A stretch of DNA of 64,000 nucleotides from Acheta domesticus. Lineage: Eukaryota; Arthropoda; Insecta; Orthoptera; Gryllidae. The position numbers and the translations under genes are program-made. Positions 9,957 through 22,640 of the stretch are shown piece by piece. The stretch's first letter is position 1. The number at the start of each line of letters is the position of its first letter. The notes under the pieces are model-generated. The model was not told the DNA's origin and did no database searches. It saw nothing but the letters and a program-made list of their open reading frames with translations. The DNA lies in assembly GCA_031308135.1 (NCBI GenBank), contig JAHLJT010004567.1:33360213-33424212 (forward strand), in the 5' to 3' direction.

Positions 9957-12867
9957 GTAAGTATGAAGGGAATTGAGCTTGGACATATGATTAGGGGCAT
10001 TTGAAACTTTTGTTTATTTGCTCTTGCTCTTGCACAGCTCTTTACTTTTACCATACCTTTTCAAATGTTAAATTTCTACAAATTGTTACATTAATATGTA
10101 ATGAAAATTATGTAGTTATGTGAAAAACACAAGTAGTAAGTTTAGTTTTTTAGAAATCAGGAAATCTAGATAAAGTCTCTTGTTATTGGCTTTCATTTGA
10201 ACCCTTTTAGCATGACTTTCAGTACCCATGATTCAGACTTCAAAATTAATTTTAAAGTAGATTTTACTTCTGCAACTTCCAGTATCATATTACTATCAGT
10301 GAATACAGTGAAGTCTCTCTGAAAGACCATCTCTTTTAAGGGCTGATTTTTCTGGGAAGGAGCACTGAACCTCGTATATAACTTGCTCAATGCGGAATGT
10401 GTACAATGTGGAAATACATCTAATGTGAATGTGAATCATGGTCCTGCCAAACATTTATTCTACAGTATTGTATTGCATAATGTGAAATCTTGTCTAATAT
10501 GGAAGAAAATACTGGCCCCTTGTGATTCCACGTTGGGCAAGTTTTACTGCACCATATGCAAAGTATACCCCAGTTAACAGTCCACCCCAACCACCGTTCA
10601 GCCCCTTAATAGTAATTTTCTTAATTTACCCCTTTTAGAAGACCGTTTTAAGGAGAATTGTAAGTGTACAGTGCACTAAATTTTTAGTAGGTAAGAAGAT
10701 TGGTAATGTAAAAACATTTGCATTACATGTCCTGTGTGTCAGCTGCATGCTTGAGGAAATTAGGGGATTGGGGAATCTGTGAATCAAGTAAAAATAAACT
10801 GTGTCCACTGATATACTGTAGTATTATGGCTGCTTGCTCATTTTCCTTTTCACTTCTTTTAATGAGATGGCAGAAATGTTAGTGACCTAAAGTTTCATTC
10901 TTTGAATTAACAGATCTATCCTATTCTTTGAATTAAAGATCTTACCTTCCTGGAAGAACTTCTGGTGCAGTAGAATATCATTATCAGAAGTCAGGGTTCT
11001 AGACTTGTCTCCTAACATGCAAGTGTTTGTGTTGCATCTGGAATATGAGCCCAGCATTCCCCCAAGACCCATTGCTAGAAGGTTTTTAAAATTGGTTTTT
11101 GTTGTGTGAAGAAATGTGAAAACAGCAAGGTTTTGAGCGTGTGAGATATAGAATGTGTCACATGTACCCAAATGACATATAATACGGAAGCGGAAGTTTG
11201 TTATCAATAGACACCTACTATATGAGAATTTTCCTATTAAGTGCTTCACTGTATGAGAAAATTGAAAGACTGATCATCAAAATGTTTTCTCTCCAATACA
11301 TAAGCAGGGTTGCCACTTTCTGGAAAATTGGAAAATGCCATGGAATTTTATTGCACAGTGAGATGTCTGGGAATTTTGTTAGTGGTTAGGGATTTTTTTG
11401 GTACATTTTTTAATTTAACATTTATTTGATTTTTTGGTGACATCTTTGGAGATGCATGGAACTAGGTAAAGCCTGAGAATTGTTTGTCAGAAATAGTGAT
11501 ATTTCTGATCTGCATTATGAATAAATTTTCTGTCAAAAACACAGCAGGGAACATTTCCAATAAAAAATTAAAAGATTATTTTTTGTCAGTAAAACTAAAG
11601 GATTTTCTTGTCCAGAAACCAATTTGTGTTTATCCATGGTCCAACATTTTCGTATTTTTTGTATTCATGGTCTATATTTCTCCTTGTTGCTCAGTTTTGA
11701 CGAGAATTAATCTTGAAATAGTGGTGGGATAAAAGGTTACTATTTCTCCTACAAAATTAATAAATATTAATCTCGTATTCAAATAATGAATTCATAATTT
11801 TTACTTAAAACATTTACAAACAACATTTTTGTGATATATTCTCCTTGCTGTTCAGTTTTGATGATAATTAATCTTGAAATAATGATGGAAGTAAGAGATT
11901 CTTCTACCCCTTAATAGCAGTTTCATGACTATTTAATAGCAATTTAAAGTTAGTAAATATTACTCTCACAGTCAAATAATGACTTCATAAGTCCTACAAG
12001 GAAACCCCTTGATGGGACCTATTGACATTCATCCCTCTGTATTGAAGACACACACATCCACCCTATCCAGCTAATGCTGTAGTTATTTGATGAATGGACT
12101 CTTCTACAGGAATTATTAGAGGTAACAATTATCCTACCAAAAGGGAACAGACTCCAACCTGGGAATTCTTGCAAGTTAACTTTTAATGTATTGGACAGTA
12201 TGTGGAAAGAATTCTAGTTAAATGCATACATAACTTCTGTGAAATGGGAATTTTCCATATAAATAAGCAGGTTAAAGTAACAAGAATTCTTGAGAGAATT
12301 ATTAGGATTCATTGAAATCGTGTTGTGTACCCAAAGATGGCATTTGATTCACTATTCATTTTTGAGTCATCTCTTCCTGAAGAGTGACCCCCTTGCAAGA
12401 AAATTAGCGATTCACACCTAGATGTTTGGTTTTTTGTATGTATATAAATCTACAAGGGGGCAAGGAATCAAATATGTTCCTGACATTTGACAAGAAAATA
12501 GAAACCTAAAATACTCTATGAAAAAATATTTGCCCAGAGAGCAGTAGTGTATGCTTTATTCAAAAAGGAAAAGGAAAAAAAAGAAAAAAGAAAAAAAAAC
12601 CACCTTCTTCAAAATTATGGCTTATTACTGTGTTTCACTGGCTCCTTCATATGTCACAAAACTTAGTACAATAAACAATAGGAACAATGTGTATTACATT
12701 AAGGCATAAAATGTGGGTAATGTGTAAAAAGTGTGTAATGGGATCAGAAATGAAAGCTATTTTTTTTCTTTAAGTGTTTTTATTTTCATTTGTGAAATTG
12801 AAAAACATCTAAAAATAATGAAAGAACTTTTCTTTTAGATGTATGTCAACATAAGATTTCTTTACAG
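9957..12867 (+). other. Intron B-C
   Basis: A 2.9-kb AT-rich intron with GTAAGT donor and TTTACAG acceptor. I see no mobile element or RNA gene in it. A pair of diverged 100-bp segments (about 11690 and 11850) share TTCTCCTTG, TCAGTTTTGA and TTAATCTTGAAATA, so they are an old duplication. Confidence 0.7.
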
Positions 12868-13069
12868 GCATGTAGTTTTTCTCCTGGAAACTTTTTCACG
12901 TTTGACCCTACAGCTGTATATTGATGCAGCAACTGTTGCATGGCTTCGGCAACGGATACCAAAGAAAAATAGTGATAAAGAGCGTTTAATTACTTCTGTG
13001 AAAGAAGCAATACAAGCAAGTAAGATTCTGATCAATATGACTGAAGGGATTCACAGGTGCACCAAGCAA
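12868..13069 (+). CDS. Gasz: Exon C of putative GASZ/ASZ1-like gene: helical region
   Basis: TTTACAG precedes 12868 and GTGAGT follows 13069. The first base completes Glu from exon B; 67 full codons follow, leaving phase 0. The peptide begins HVVFLLETFSRLTLQLYID and continues through RQRIPKK to TEGIHRCTKQ. It looks like amphipathic helices, with no known catalytic motif. Vertebrate ASZ1 has a helical stretch with a FLL...IP pattern at the same place after its SAM domain, which supports the assignment. That comparison is from memory, not a search. Confidence 0.75.
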
Positions 13070-13554
13070 GTGAGTCATATTTACTGTTATATTGATATTT
13101 GAATAGGGCTGTTATGATTTAAATCAAATGATTTTTTTAAAAAAAATCAACAATTTAAGTCAATATTTATTATTTGTATTATTTAAAAATATATTTGTAT
13201 TTTAAATATTTGTAAAATAAAAATTACTCAGAAAAAACTTATATCAATTACAAAGTTGATATAAAAAATATATTACCTTTCTTATAAACTTTTTCTCATA
13301 AGTGAACTTATTTGAGGAAATAAAATAAAATATAATATATAATACAATAAAATTAACAGACTTTTGAAACAAAGAACAATAAACAATTTGTTGTAGAGTT
13401 ATGTGCTAATAAATGTAGATGGTTGATTAGTTTTTATCCAGCATTTAATTGTCTGTATCTAAAAACTAATGTAGCAGCAATACTCCCTTAACACACACCT
13501 AGCTAGTTTCAAGAAAAAACATGTTTAAATCTTCAATGGTGTCTATATCGTTAA

Positions 13555-13587
13555 ATAACTGACCACTTGGATCAGGTGGTCAGTTAT
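13555..13587. repeat. Short perfect hairpin
   Basis: ATAACTGACCAC and its exact complement flank a 9-base loop, in intron C-D. It is 120 bp left of a dispersed repeat and may be its terminal structure. Confidence 0.7.
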
Positions 13588-13674
13588 CAAGGATCTTGTG
13601 GGCATTGCTTTGCAACAGGGGAATTTAGTAGAAATTTCAAACGCACTTGTGGTATTCACTATGAAAAGACTACA

Positions 13675-14045
13675 TAAAATACTAGGAAAACGTGGCAGAT
13701 GTTGTTCTGCCCTTCCTCTCCCTCATTCCCCTCTCATCTCCCTTTCTCACTGTTTTTCCCTACCTCACCCTGTCCCTGTCCCTGTCCCTGTCTCTGTCTG
13801 TCTTTGCCACTGTCTGTCCCTCATTCACATTTACTTGCAGATTCTGCACAGGTAAGGTAATATTGGGAAGTGCCGGACCAGTCAATGTTTGGACCAGCCA
13901 ATAATAGAATGTTCAGGAAGAGTTCATTCTGTAGATTACGGTGTGAGAAACATTCCTTAGAGAACTTCGGCCACAAAATTTCAGTTTTTAAAACCCTAGA
14001 ACACCTTGTTTAGGAGATATTTAACGATATAGATTTGAAAACAAA
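13675..14045 (+). repeat. Dispersed repeat family 3, copy 1
   Basis: Shares an ordered set of blocks with 14560-15195 and 48030-48590, both in the opposite orientation. These are an ACTAGGAAAAC start, GCAGATGTTGTTCTGCCC, a CT-rich low-complexity stretch, CACATTTACTTGCAGATTCTG, a GTAGATTACGGTG block and a final GATATTTAACGATATAGA. No protein is encoded; the two overlapping frames through the CT stretch are artefacts. Probably a non-autonomous element. Confidence 0.7.
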
Positions 14046-14559
14046 GGAATTGTTGGTATATAAACTAAAAAACATAAAAATTTACTATTTAATTTTCTAA
14101 AATATTGTTTGAAAAAAATTAAATACACACTTTTTTTCCCCAAATATTAAAGAAACTATGTATAAAGTTTATGCAGAGATCATACCATTTTTAAGAATAA
14201 ATTTTTATATTCATCCCAATTTTCTGCAAGAAATATTTTGTGTACACTTGATGTGCATAATCCATTGAGTTGATTTGTCATTGTTGATATTAATTAGGTT
14301 TTTTCCTCTACACAAGGTGGTAAATGACAACTGTACTAGAGTCAGTAAATGACAGTTGTTGGTAAATGACAACAGTACTATTGAGTCATGGTATTGCCTT
14401 GCACTTCATTTTAGAAGAATGAAAAAATATGTCAACTATACTTGTTGATCTATCTATGTAGATAAAACAAAGTCGGATTAGTTACAATTACAACTTCAGA
14501 ACAGCAGAACCAATTTTTATTATCACTGTTTTGTTGGATACATCTTCGCCCTGAACAGC

Positions 14560-15195
14560 AGGATAACTATTAAAATATTGGAAAAATGGGATGTAGGATG
14601 GCGCTGTAGAATGGCGCTGTTGAACTAAATATTAATCTCAAATTCAACCTGCTACTCTTGGTAGAATTTTTGAATTTATATTGTTAAATAATTCCTAAAT
14701 GGAGAGTTCCATGGCTTAAAAAACTTAAATATTGAGGCCAATGGCCTTAAAGAAATGTTTCTCATGCTGTAATCTACTGAATGAGATCTTCTTGAGCACT
14801 CCTTTACATTTTTGCTGGTCGGGCGCTTCTCGATATTACCTCACACACTCAGAGCCGTGCAGAATCTGAAACTAAATGTGAATGAGAGGGAAAGATAGCA
14901 GCAGAGAGAGATGGGAAGACAGAGAGAGAGATGAAGAGAGAGAGGCGGGAGTGAGTTGGAGAGAGGCAGGAGGGAGTTGAAGAGAGGTGAAGAGGGAGTG
15001 AGAGAGGTGAAGAGAGAGAGAGAGAGGTGAAGAGAGGGATAGGAAGAAGGAGAGACACGGAGAAAGAGAGGGATACAGAGAAATGGAGAGGGAGACACTG
15101 AAAGAGAGAGAGAGAGAGACGGAGAGGGAAGGAGAAAGAGGGAGATAAAGGGCAGAACAGCGTCTGCCAGGCTCCTCTGGTTTTATATAAAAGAA
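14560..15195 (-). repeat. Dispersed repeat family 3, copy 2
   Basis: Inverted relative to copy 1, 515 bp away in the same intron. It carries the shared GCTGTAATCTACTGAAT and TTTTTGCTGGTCGGGCGC blocks. The low-complexity part has expanded into about 230 bp of almost pure purine (GAGAG/GGGA) at 14890-15150, which could adopt triplex DNA. Confidence 0.7.
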
Positions 15196-15575
15196 GATGA
15201 AAGTTTGTCGATGTTCAACATAATCTAACTTACAATCTAATGTATCATGCTATTTATAAAACTATTTTTTATGCTTCTTCTTGAAAGACAATTTTTGTCC
15301 AAATTCTCAAATTTCATGCATTTTGCACAAACTCGCAATGTAGTTTTTAAATGTAAACATGCCGTTGTTTAGCGGTTAAAATATAATTCGTAGGTCTCAT
15401 TTAGACCAAAAACATCACCTCTGAATATTGATTGTAAAAGTAACATTTGGTATTTCTTTCAAAGTTAATTTTATTGCAAAGTTATAACTGTTTGCACGAA
15501 CAGAAAATCCAATGAACGATTAAAAAGAAATTGTTCTATTATATCAGGCAAATATACAACTTTTGAGTTCTATTA

Positions 15576-16284
15576 GGGGTCGTCCATAAATTACCTAACA
15601 CTGAAGGGGGAGGGAGGGTGCCTGAGGCAGCATCATGCTGTGTTACATAGGAGTAGGGGGGTATAAGTTAACTTTTATGTAACATTGATTTTTTTTTTTT
15701 TCCTTTCAACTTTTGCTGAAATAATTCTTTTTTCGAGGCCTGTACTAAAACATTATTAACATATTAACATTATTAAAATATTAACTAATTAATGTGTTTT
15801 AATAACAAAGTTATTAGTTGTAAATTGTTACAATAAATGGAAAAATTTTTTCAATTTTATTTTAATCTGTATGATTACGAAGAAAATATTTAAAACTGAT
15901 ATGAAGAATCCATTTAAATTGGCACAGTATACCCTCCTTGCACCAGCCACAACAGCATGTGCAAAGCTGATCAACCATTCTTGCCCAAGCATTTCTTCTT
16001 TCACTCACTACTTGCCCAATCTTATTGCTATGTGCAGCTAGCATCACCAACGAATTTCGACTTGAATTATCATTAATTTTAATATTCAACGCAAGTAAAA
16101 TAAATATAATTTTTTTGTACTGTTCTGTAACTTATTTTCACTGCTTGGAATTAAAAAGGAGGGGGTGTCGCAAACGTTATGTAATTAATTAAGGGGGGTT
16201 CAAGTGCATGTTCTAAGTGCGTTAAAACGGGGACAGGGGGCAAAATACTCGTAATTTGCATTTTGTAATTTATGGATGGCCCTT
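15576..16284. mobile_element. Non-autonomous DNA transposon (CCATAAATTAC family)
   Basis: The ends are GGGGTCGTCCATAAATTAC and the complement of GGGCCATCCATAAATTAC. This terminal repeat is very common in insect genomes. TTA lies just left (15573-15575) and TTA again at 16285-16287, compatible with a 3-bp duplication, though the exact edge is uncertain by 1-2 bases. The 0.7-kb interior has poly-G and poly-T tracts and no transposase. Confidence 0.8.
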
Positions 16285-17020
16285 TTATACTTGAATAATA
16301 CATTTTTTTACTTTACAGAAATAATTGGTGGCATTGCAATCACAGTACTTTGGAAAACTGATGGAAGTATAGAGTTGCCTCCATTCTGACATCTTTTGCT
16401 CATCTCTACTATTCTCGTTACTAGGGAGAGGATTTTTATGCCCTAAAATATTTTGAAATAACCTTTTAAAAATATGCATTTATGATCTACAAATTCTGAA
16501 AAATGCGCTTTAATACGCAATAAAAATTAACAATATTTCCCTTCTTGATAAAATTCAGGAGAATGATATTTGGAATGAAAAGATATATATTATTTTTTAC
16601 TGATATGTTATAGTTTGTTATTGCCCTCTATGCGGAGCTCGATATTCACTGCATAACTTACCTGGATCAGGTGGATCAAGGTTACCAGGGAAATAAGAAA
16701 ACAGTTAAATGATGCTACATGCTCTCTTATGGAGGGAACTACGAAAGGAACTTGCGGGAGGGAAATATGAAAAGGCAAACTGAGTCAAGTTAACATCTAG
16801 TTAATTAGTAAATAAGGAAATCCTAATCAATAAAATTAGGTAAAAAATAAAATTATGTATGTACCAGGGGCATTAACTGGTTCTAATGATCTCGGGTGAC
16901 AAAGAGCCCTCCAGCCAAATGCCTTTGGGCATTTTGTCAACGCTCAATAGTAAGAACCCTTATAATCGAAATCAATATTTGATGTAGGCTCCTCATCATA
17001 ACTGTTTATTTTGGCATAAA

Positions 17021-17053
17021 GCTTTTTCGGCCGCATTGCGGCCATCTTCAGTG
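17021..17053 (-). mobile_element. Penelope/hammerhead-like motif
   Basis: The minus strand reads CACTGAAGATGGCCGCAATG followed by CGGCCGAAAAAGC. This is CTGAAGA, a 6-bp GC stem with an AAT loop, then GAAA, which has the layout of the hammerhead ribozyme core (CTGATGA, stem II, GAAA) with one core base changed. Arthropod Penelope-like elements commonly end in such motifs. No reverse transcriptase is recognisable beside it. Confidence 0.5.
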
Positions 17054-17819
17054 CTACCCTTATAATGCCCTTGATGCATAAATAACTATTAGTGCAAACA
17101 TAATATGATGCTTTGTGACACTTGCGACCCCCCCCCCCCCTTATTTCAAGGGAAAAATAATTGAAGAAAATATTAACTTTAGTGAAGTAAATTGTACCTC
17201 TAGTTGCATTTCTTCTGTCTGGTTTAAAATATGTTGTATTAAAAAATATTCTACATTTGCACAAGTATTATCTTTAGAAAAAAAACAACATAAAGTGTGA
17301 CAAGATCTTTCTAATCAATGAATGCTTATAAATAAATATATTCTATGAAAAAATGAAACCTTTTAGAGACAAGCCTGTATTTTAACGTAGTATGCAAAAT
17401 ATGCACCTATAATTACACAAATATACCCTAACAGGAAAAATCGATCAAATATCACTATCAGATGAATCTACTAAGTATCCAATTCTAATCAAATGACAAG
17501 AAATTTCACTTAACTGTGCCCTGAAGCAACGGCCAAAAATATGTAAAATCATAGAAATCCGCTCCCTAATCATTACATTCTCTTATAAGTAATACTTGAG
17601 ATTGTTGTTTGTCATCAGGTTTGATTTTCATAAGTTCTTTGAAAAAGTTCTGTGAGTGTTTAGCCACTTCTGATTTCACTTCTGGTGATAATTTGAGCCT
17701 TAAATAATTGTTCAATGTTATATTCCATAGAAAGGAATATGTAAAGAATTTTAAATTGTGGTAAAAATTTGTTATTAAGCTGACCTTCTGAAGTTTTTAT
17801 TGACAGGTTCACATTACAT

Positions 17820-17848
<29 letters not shown>
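17820..17848. repeat. GTT trinucleotide microsatellite
   Basis: About nine GTT units on the plus strand, 126 bp before exon D. Confidence 0.95.
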
Positions 17849-17850
<2 letters not shown>

Positions 17851-17974
17851 CAATACAACAATGACAAGTGTCATTGTCAAGTATACTTTTTCTGCTTATT
17901 TTTTTGTTTTGTTTTACTTGTGCTCATGCTATTTTAAAGCAGTTGTTATATATTGTGTTTATTTTATATTTCAG

Positions 17975-18109
17975 CACTGTAAGAATTTACCACAACGTCC
18001 TGTTGATTACATTGGACCAAAAGACAAGAAGAGCTGTCCTATGTACAAAAGAATTATTGTTTCCCTCAATCTTTCTAGTCTCAGTTACTCTATTGTCACC
18101 TATCATTGA
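17975..18109 (+). CDS. Gasz: Exon D (last) of putative GASZ/ASZ1-like gene
   Basis: TTTCAG precedes 17975. Continuing phase 0 from exon C, it encodes HCKNLPQRPVDYIGPKDKKS, then CPMYKRIIVSLNLSSLSYS and IVTYH, and stops at TGA 18107-18109. A KR pair before an 18-residue moderately hydrophobic end recalls the C-terminal membrane anchor of ASZ1, but this segment is weak for a transmembrane helix. The +1-shifted frame stays open to 18323 and has a much stronger hydrophobic run, LFPSIFLVSVTLLSPII. A frameshift or other splice form is therefore possible. Total visible protein is 247 residues. Confidence 0.65.
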   Translation, partial: HCKNLPQRPVDYIGPKDKKSCPMYKRIIVSLNLSSLSYSIVTYH

Positions 18110-18722
18110 GAACAAGATCTCTCACACAGTTCTTAGTCCTCTTTGCAGGTTACCAATAAAGTGGTGTGTTGTTTTTTGCATGGATGTGTGTCTGATTGCT
18201 AGTATTTATATGTTGCCGAGTTTGGAAGCAAATTGGTTTCACATAAGAGATAACTTAGTACAAAGTAACACAAATGTTAAATCTCATGAAACATATGAAC
18301 AGAGTGAAAAGACCAATCTGTGATAAAATATTTCCTAAAAAATTACTTTTAAACTTCTATTTTTGTTGATGTGTTACCTTCAACGGTTGGTGGGCTTCAA
18401 AATGTGAAAAGTATTGACCTGGCCTGGTCATCAAAATTGTTAATACAAAAATGTGAAATGGGGAAATTATTAAATAAAAAAGTGTTAACTGTTTCATGTC
18501 TATGTGAGGTCATCCAAATGAAAAAAACAAACAAAATAACAACATATTGCTCGTAAAAAAATTGTAGATTACGATTGTTTAAAAGTGACTATGTTCATTG
18601 TCTATGGCTTATCATAAGGATGTCTCAAAAGCTGTTGGTTCAGCTGTTTCATTACTAGTGAAGGTTGAACATTTCACATGCGGTCAGTGCATCAACTAAA
18701 TGTTTTCTCAATTACTAATAAA
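18110..18722 (+). other. Likely 3' UTR with polyadenylation signals
   Basis: Follows the last exon. AATAAA occurs at 18473-18478 and 18717-18722. No further splice site was needed to end the gene. The extent is a guess. Confidence 0.45.
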
Positions 18723-21700
18723 TAGAAACCTTAAAAATAAAATTCATCAAATTTGGTGCTTAAGTAGTTTTTATATAGATTCATCAGTTCCAATTTTCGT
18801 TTGTGTGTTTAGATGACCCTACTTTGTGATTCTTGAGGTATGCTTAACAAATGTGACAGAAAAACAAGTTCAAATGTGTTTTGTGGGAATTCTGTTGCAG
18901 TATTGTTGACTTCCATGATTTCTTCATCAAACATGTTTGGAGCACTGTAAGATATTTTTTTAATAATTCAATTAGAACAAAATCATTTCATTAAAAAAAG
19001 GGTGATTAGGAACTTAATTTTGGATGGAAGGTCTGTAGTATCCCAAGAATAGACATGCAATGTGTATTTCCAAACCTAATTTTAGAATAGGCGTACTTTC
19101 CGCCTGTAAATGTTCTCAAATATTGTTGAACTCTGTGTGATTGAAGTGTGAAATTGTTGGAAGGAAGATGATGCTGTATAAGTGTATATGTGTAAATGAT
19201 AACATTAAATTCATTGACTTTTCACCCTTTTTAACACCTCTCAGGTTTGGAGTGAAGTTTCAACCTAAAAAGATACTTCTAGAGCATTAGTAAGAGCTTT
19301 CACATGTGCTGCTTGCCAAATACTGTCTTGCTGAACTCAGACTTTTCATGATAATATATAATGAATGTTTGTGTACACAAGGTGAACTGTTTGTATGGAG
19401 TTGTGCAAGTTGAAAAGTTATGTTCTCATGAAAATTAGTTAGGTCTCAACTAGGAAACACTTTGTACTTGACAGAAAAGGGTAATGTGCAACAATACAAA
19501 CATTTCCAAAGATATAAATTATTATTTAGTAGGATTACCCAGTGTAATTTTGGATGGGTATGGAATTATTAGTTGTTGAATCAATCTGATTACGCTTGGA
19601 GCTGAGTGATGTTCACTATCTCAACTGTCTTATCACAAGTGTTTTTGGCCCCGTAATTTGTCTTAAGGGAATTCTATATCTAAATAAGAAATTTCTAGGA
19701 TAATATTTTAAATGAAATTATTATTATTATGTTCTCCTTTTGGTTTTACGCACTAATAAAATGAAATCCAAAGAAAGAATTTTTATAAGTGAAAAATTTT
19801 GATGTTTGACCAATGTTCAACAGGAAATATAATATCTCCGAAAATACTTGAAATAATTATTTTTTTTTTAAATTTGCAGAATAATTAGAACAATATGTTT
19901 TAGAGAATGAACCTCAGTCAGTGAAATATTTAAATAAGTACTTTATTTTTAAAGCATTTTTATTAATGGATTATAGTTTTAAAAAAATTTAAAAAATAAT
20001 CATTTAATTATCTCAAATACTTTTGAAGTTTTGCATTGCAATGACTGAAAATGTCATTTTGTTGGAAATGCCATTTCTTACCACAAAGGGCAATGACTGT
20101 TCACAAGAGTAAAAGAAAGCTAAAATATCTTGAAAATGAAAGCTGGTAGAAAATCAATTAGACTGTAATAACTGATGAAAATTAGAAAATGGAAAATTTC
20201 TATGAGTTTTCTAAGTTTTCAGGTAAAGTGCTACCTTAAATATTTTGAATGAAATACTTAGTACATGGGTAAAAACCATTTTTTTTTATTTTTATGTATT
20301 TTTTATTTTAAATCATTTAGTAGTATAGAATGATTTTGTAGAATGTAATATTAACTAGCCTATTTAATATTTGACAAGTATTTTAAAGTTATTATTTTCT
20401 TTTCCTTTGAATTCATGTTTATAAATCTTTTTGATGATTTCTTGGATTGATTTTGAATATTGCATTTTTGGTCCAGAAAAAGAGAATTCTTGAGAATAAA
20501 ATAAATTGCCCACACAGTTTTTCATCTAAATGTGTAAATTTAAAGTTCTTTGAAAGTGTCAGAAGCTGCAAGAATCGAGAATCTCTGATCCTCTGAAAGT
20601 TACTTAAGTCACTAATTCTTCTCTTTAGTTCATGTCTTGAGAAATACAAATCTTCATTGAAATTTATCCTACCAAAAAATCAAATTTTGATGTAAAATTA
20701 TCTGATATTAATGCTTGAATCAATGTAGTCTGGAGGTGTGTTTTGATGATTCACCCTTTTTTTTTTTAAGTATAATGAATGATCCTTAGATTTTAGTTTA
20801 CATCACCGAGTATAAAATAATGATAATACTACTTAACTGTGAAATATTAACTAATTAGAATGATTGAGAGATTATTATTTGATACTTAAGCTGAAGTCAG
20901 TTGGCAATGCCTCATATTCTTGTGATAACTTGTCATTGTTTTGATGTGATGAATTCTATTATTTGAAGTATGTTGAACCTTATACTATGGAGATACTTTA
21001 GGATCTCCTCAAACATCTGTTGCAAAAATAAAAAAAAAAATTATAGAAGATAATAATGGAAAAGTATTTTACTTAATTGTATGTAAAGAATTTCTTTGAC
21101 TTTTGATATTACTATAGAACACAGTGAATTATGCATAATTATGATTGGTTAGTTTGTTATTTTCATATGTTAATATCTGGTTTCTAGCTGTTTGGAAAGA
21201 ACACATGCATCATCTGCAATAAGAACTTTTAATGTCTGGCAATAACTTTTTAATTTATCTTGCTCATATTTGAAGCAGATAAGCTTTTTTAGGAACTGAC
21301 ACTCTCTACCTAAGTTCCTTGAATAGTTTCCTGCTGTTGAAACTTCATTTGGCTTGTTTAGTTTATCTTTCTGTCATATGGTATTTATTCAAGTCGTCTC
21401 TTGAAAATTAAAGTTTCAAAAGTGTTGATATAGGCCTGATTCTTAATTTCATAATTAAAATATTTTTGTGTTTAATTATTAGTAATGTAGTGTTACTAAA
21501 ACTTAGAACTAAAATCACAGACAGAAATATGACAGATACAAAATCTTGTCTGATACAATGGATAAGTAACTTTAGCCAATATCAGAACATTCACTACTTA
21601 AAATGAAGTTAGGATTGTTAAAACTTGTAACTAAGAACTTATTTAAATAGGAAGGAACAATAAAACAAAATTGTGCAGAATTTAGAATTTCTATTGAACT

Positions 21701-22284
21701 TGAGTTAAACAGACATTAAATTTGTAAAACTCTCATATGGCAACAATGAATAAAATTTCATATACTCAAATAATTAGCATTCTGCTTGCAAACCAGGAGA
21801 ACTTGAGAACCCAATGATATCCCAGCAAAACGTCATGTAAATAGGAGCGAGAGTGGTAAAAGGAAATGAAGTCATTAGCCTACATGCCGAAGCAAAGTAG
21901 GTAAATCTGTAGACCACTGTCGGCCAACTCAATGCTGGGACATCACAGAATTTTTTTTCTGCTCTCTTTCTCCGAGTTGAGCACAGAGGAAAGGCAGAGC
22001 CCGACACGGCAGCTGGCGCACAGTGTTCCAATGATGGTACGGAAGTGGGGGAAAAGGTGCATTTGGAAAATCGGTAATGTTTTTAATTAATAGTTACTAT
22101 TTAGAATGTTTGATACAATAACAATGTTAAGAATTATATAATAGAACATACATTATTACATAACTCAAAGCAATATCAGACTCTCTATCAAAACCAGTAC
22201 TGTAATTCCACTTCTATTCTTCTATTGGATTACATTTTTGGAAAGATAGTTTTAACATTTTAGAACAATAATATTTTATATAAC
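18723..22284. other. No gene seen
   Basis: 3.6 kb of AT-rich sequence with long A/T runs and no recognisable element. A GC-richer patch at 21780-22060, open on the minus strand for 85 codons, has no family features and is probably an old repeat. Confidence 0.45.
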
Positions 22285-22640
22285 TAGCGTACCTGTGCGA
22301 GAACTCTGGCGTGTTAAACTCCACCCTCTCCCAATCCATTTGTCTATTCTTTCCATTAAGAAGGAACGGAATGTCTAAAATTCTTACACAATATCGAACA
22401 AAAATAACAATGCAATTGATGCAATTGTGTTGGCAACAAATTTTCAATAAAAGTTTACTCAGCATTATAGAGAGGTGTTCTTGGAACTATTCATACTTCT
22501 TCAAAAACAATTGAAGAAATTATTCAATCTTCTTTCAGAGTTAGCTTTTGCTTGCCTTGATAGTCACAAAAATAACAGAAGAAGCTTTTACTCTTGATAA
22601 AGCCAAGTAAAGTAGTGCAAAAATACCGGATCGGGCAAGT
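22285..22640 (+). repeat. Dispersed repeat family 4, copy 1
   Basis: Begins TAGCGTACCTGTGCGAGAAC and shares CAATGCAATTGATG, AATTTTCAATAAA, TTCTTGGAACTATTCAT and ATTATTCAAT with 23255-23590 in the same order. A start of this type (GCGTACCCGTGCGAGAAC) is a frequent edge of insect interspersed repeats. Confidence 0.7.
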
